Assembly (NCBI GenBank): GCA_934597125.1
Contig: CAKTQM010000044.1
Span: 1-13,517 of the forward strand
Source: an uncultured Oscillospiraceae bacterium
Lineage (GTDB): Bacteria; Bacillota; Clostridia; Oscillospirales; Oscillospiraceae
DNA length: 13,517 nt
Reading direction: 5' to 3'
Position numbers and translations under genes: made by a program. The notes beneath the pieces are model-generated. The model made no database searches. It saw only the letters and a program-made list of their open reading frames with translations, and was not told the origin of the DNA. Shown here in pieces: positions 13,362-13,517 of this stretch. Position 1 is the first letter of the stretch, and each line of letters starts with the position of its first letter.

Positions 13362-13517
13362 TCAGCGCTTTTTGTCTTGTTTCTCCGGTGACGTAGCCGC
13401 TCCTTCCAGCAGTTCTGTCACGACCTGATTGAGCTGTGCGGCGTTCTTGGAGGTAATAACAGGGACGCCAGTTTGGCTTTCGATGGCTTTCCGTGCATCA
13501 CCGGCCACCTTGCCTCC
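13362..13517 (-). CDS. Second Bro-N/DinD-like gene, C-terminal 51 residues (runs off window)
   Basis: The minus-strand frame is open from the right edge to TGA at 13362-13364. It encodes GGKVAGDARKAIESQTGVPV, then ITSKNAAQLNQVVTELLEGA and ATSPEKQDKKR. This is identical to the end of the 8000-8875 protein except for three substitutions (D to E, and T to A twice) in 51 residues. By eye, 8 of 156 nucleotides differ, mostly at synonymous positions, so the copy is recent or under selection. Only the DinD-like tail is visible; whether the Bro-N half is intact is unknown. It is convergent with the FadR-type gene across the terminator at 13283-13322. Confidence 0.9.
   Translation of the reverse strand, partial: GGKVAGDARKAIESQTGVPVITSKNAAQLNQVVTELLEGAATSPEKQDKKR

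Overview
The window looks like chromosomal DNA from a GC-rich, low-oxygen Firmicute, most likely a gut Oscillospiraceae/Clostridia relative. The basis is strong AGGAGG-type ribosome binding sites, Firmicute-type proteins (MocR regulator, IlvD of the short ~550-residue class, Pro/Gln-rich lipoprotein) and GC-rich codon use. This is inferred from gene content only. No rRNA, tRNA, CRISPR array, transposase or integrase was seen.

Left part (1-1800) is degraded. It holds the start of an unknown minus-strand gene, a gene fragment without a good start, a small two-helix membrane protein gene, a strong palindromic terminator, and a sensor histidine kinase that has lost its sensor part and phospho-histidine. 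A 605-residue surface lipoprotein with a predicted beta-helix follows (1911-3728). Its promoter carries 11-bp-spaced direct repeats of the kind bound by OmpR-family response regulators. A truncated KilA-N gene end and a cluster of three perfect hairpins come next (3804-4157).

Middle part (4192-7907) is a set of regulator/target pairs: an EamA-type exporter divergent from a MocR (GntR plus aminotransferase) regulator, and a tandem-fused tautomerase divergent from an XRE-cupin regulator across a shared promoter region.

Right part (8000-13517) starts with a low-molecular-weight protein tyrosine phosphatase gene that overlaps a Bro-N/DinD-type gene. An AT-rich scar follows, in which the C-terminal end of an unknown gene (with a 29-bp tandem duplication) is fused to a truncated alpha/beta hydrolase. 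Then comes ilvD, divergent from a FadR-type GntR regulator. The ilvD/regulator intergenic region holds two perfect 9-bp-arm dyads of the same design (ACTTGT-N11-ACAAGT core). One sits on each promoter, so they are strong operator candidates. At the right edge a second, about 95% identical copy of the Bro-N/DinD gene 3' end begins.

Four convergent gene junctions (about 3.8, 6.65, 7.95 and 13.33 kb) share a ~26-bp element next to hairpin terminators whose stems differ. Two of them share a 68-bp repeat. This dispersed element, which appears to cut the KilA-N gene, and the paired operators are the most interesting signals. No complete novel defence or biosynthetic system is evident.
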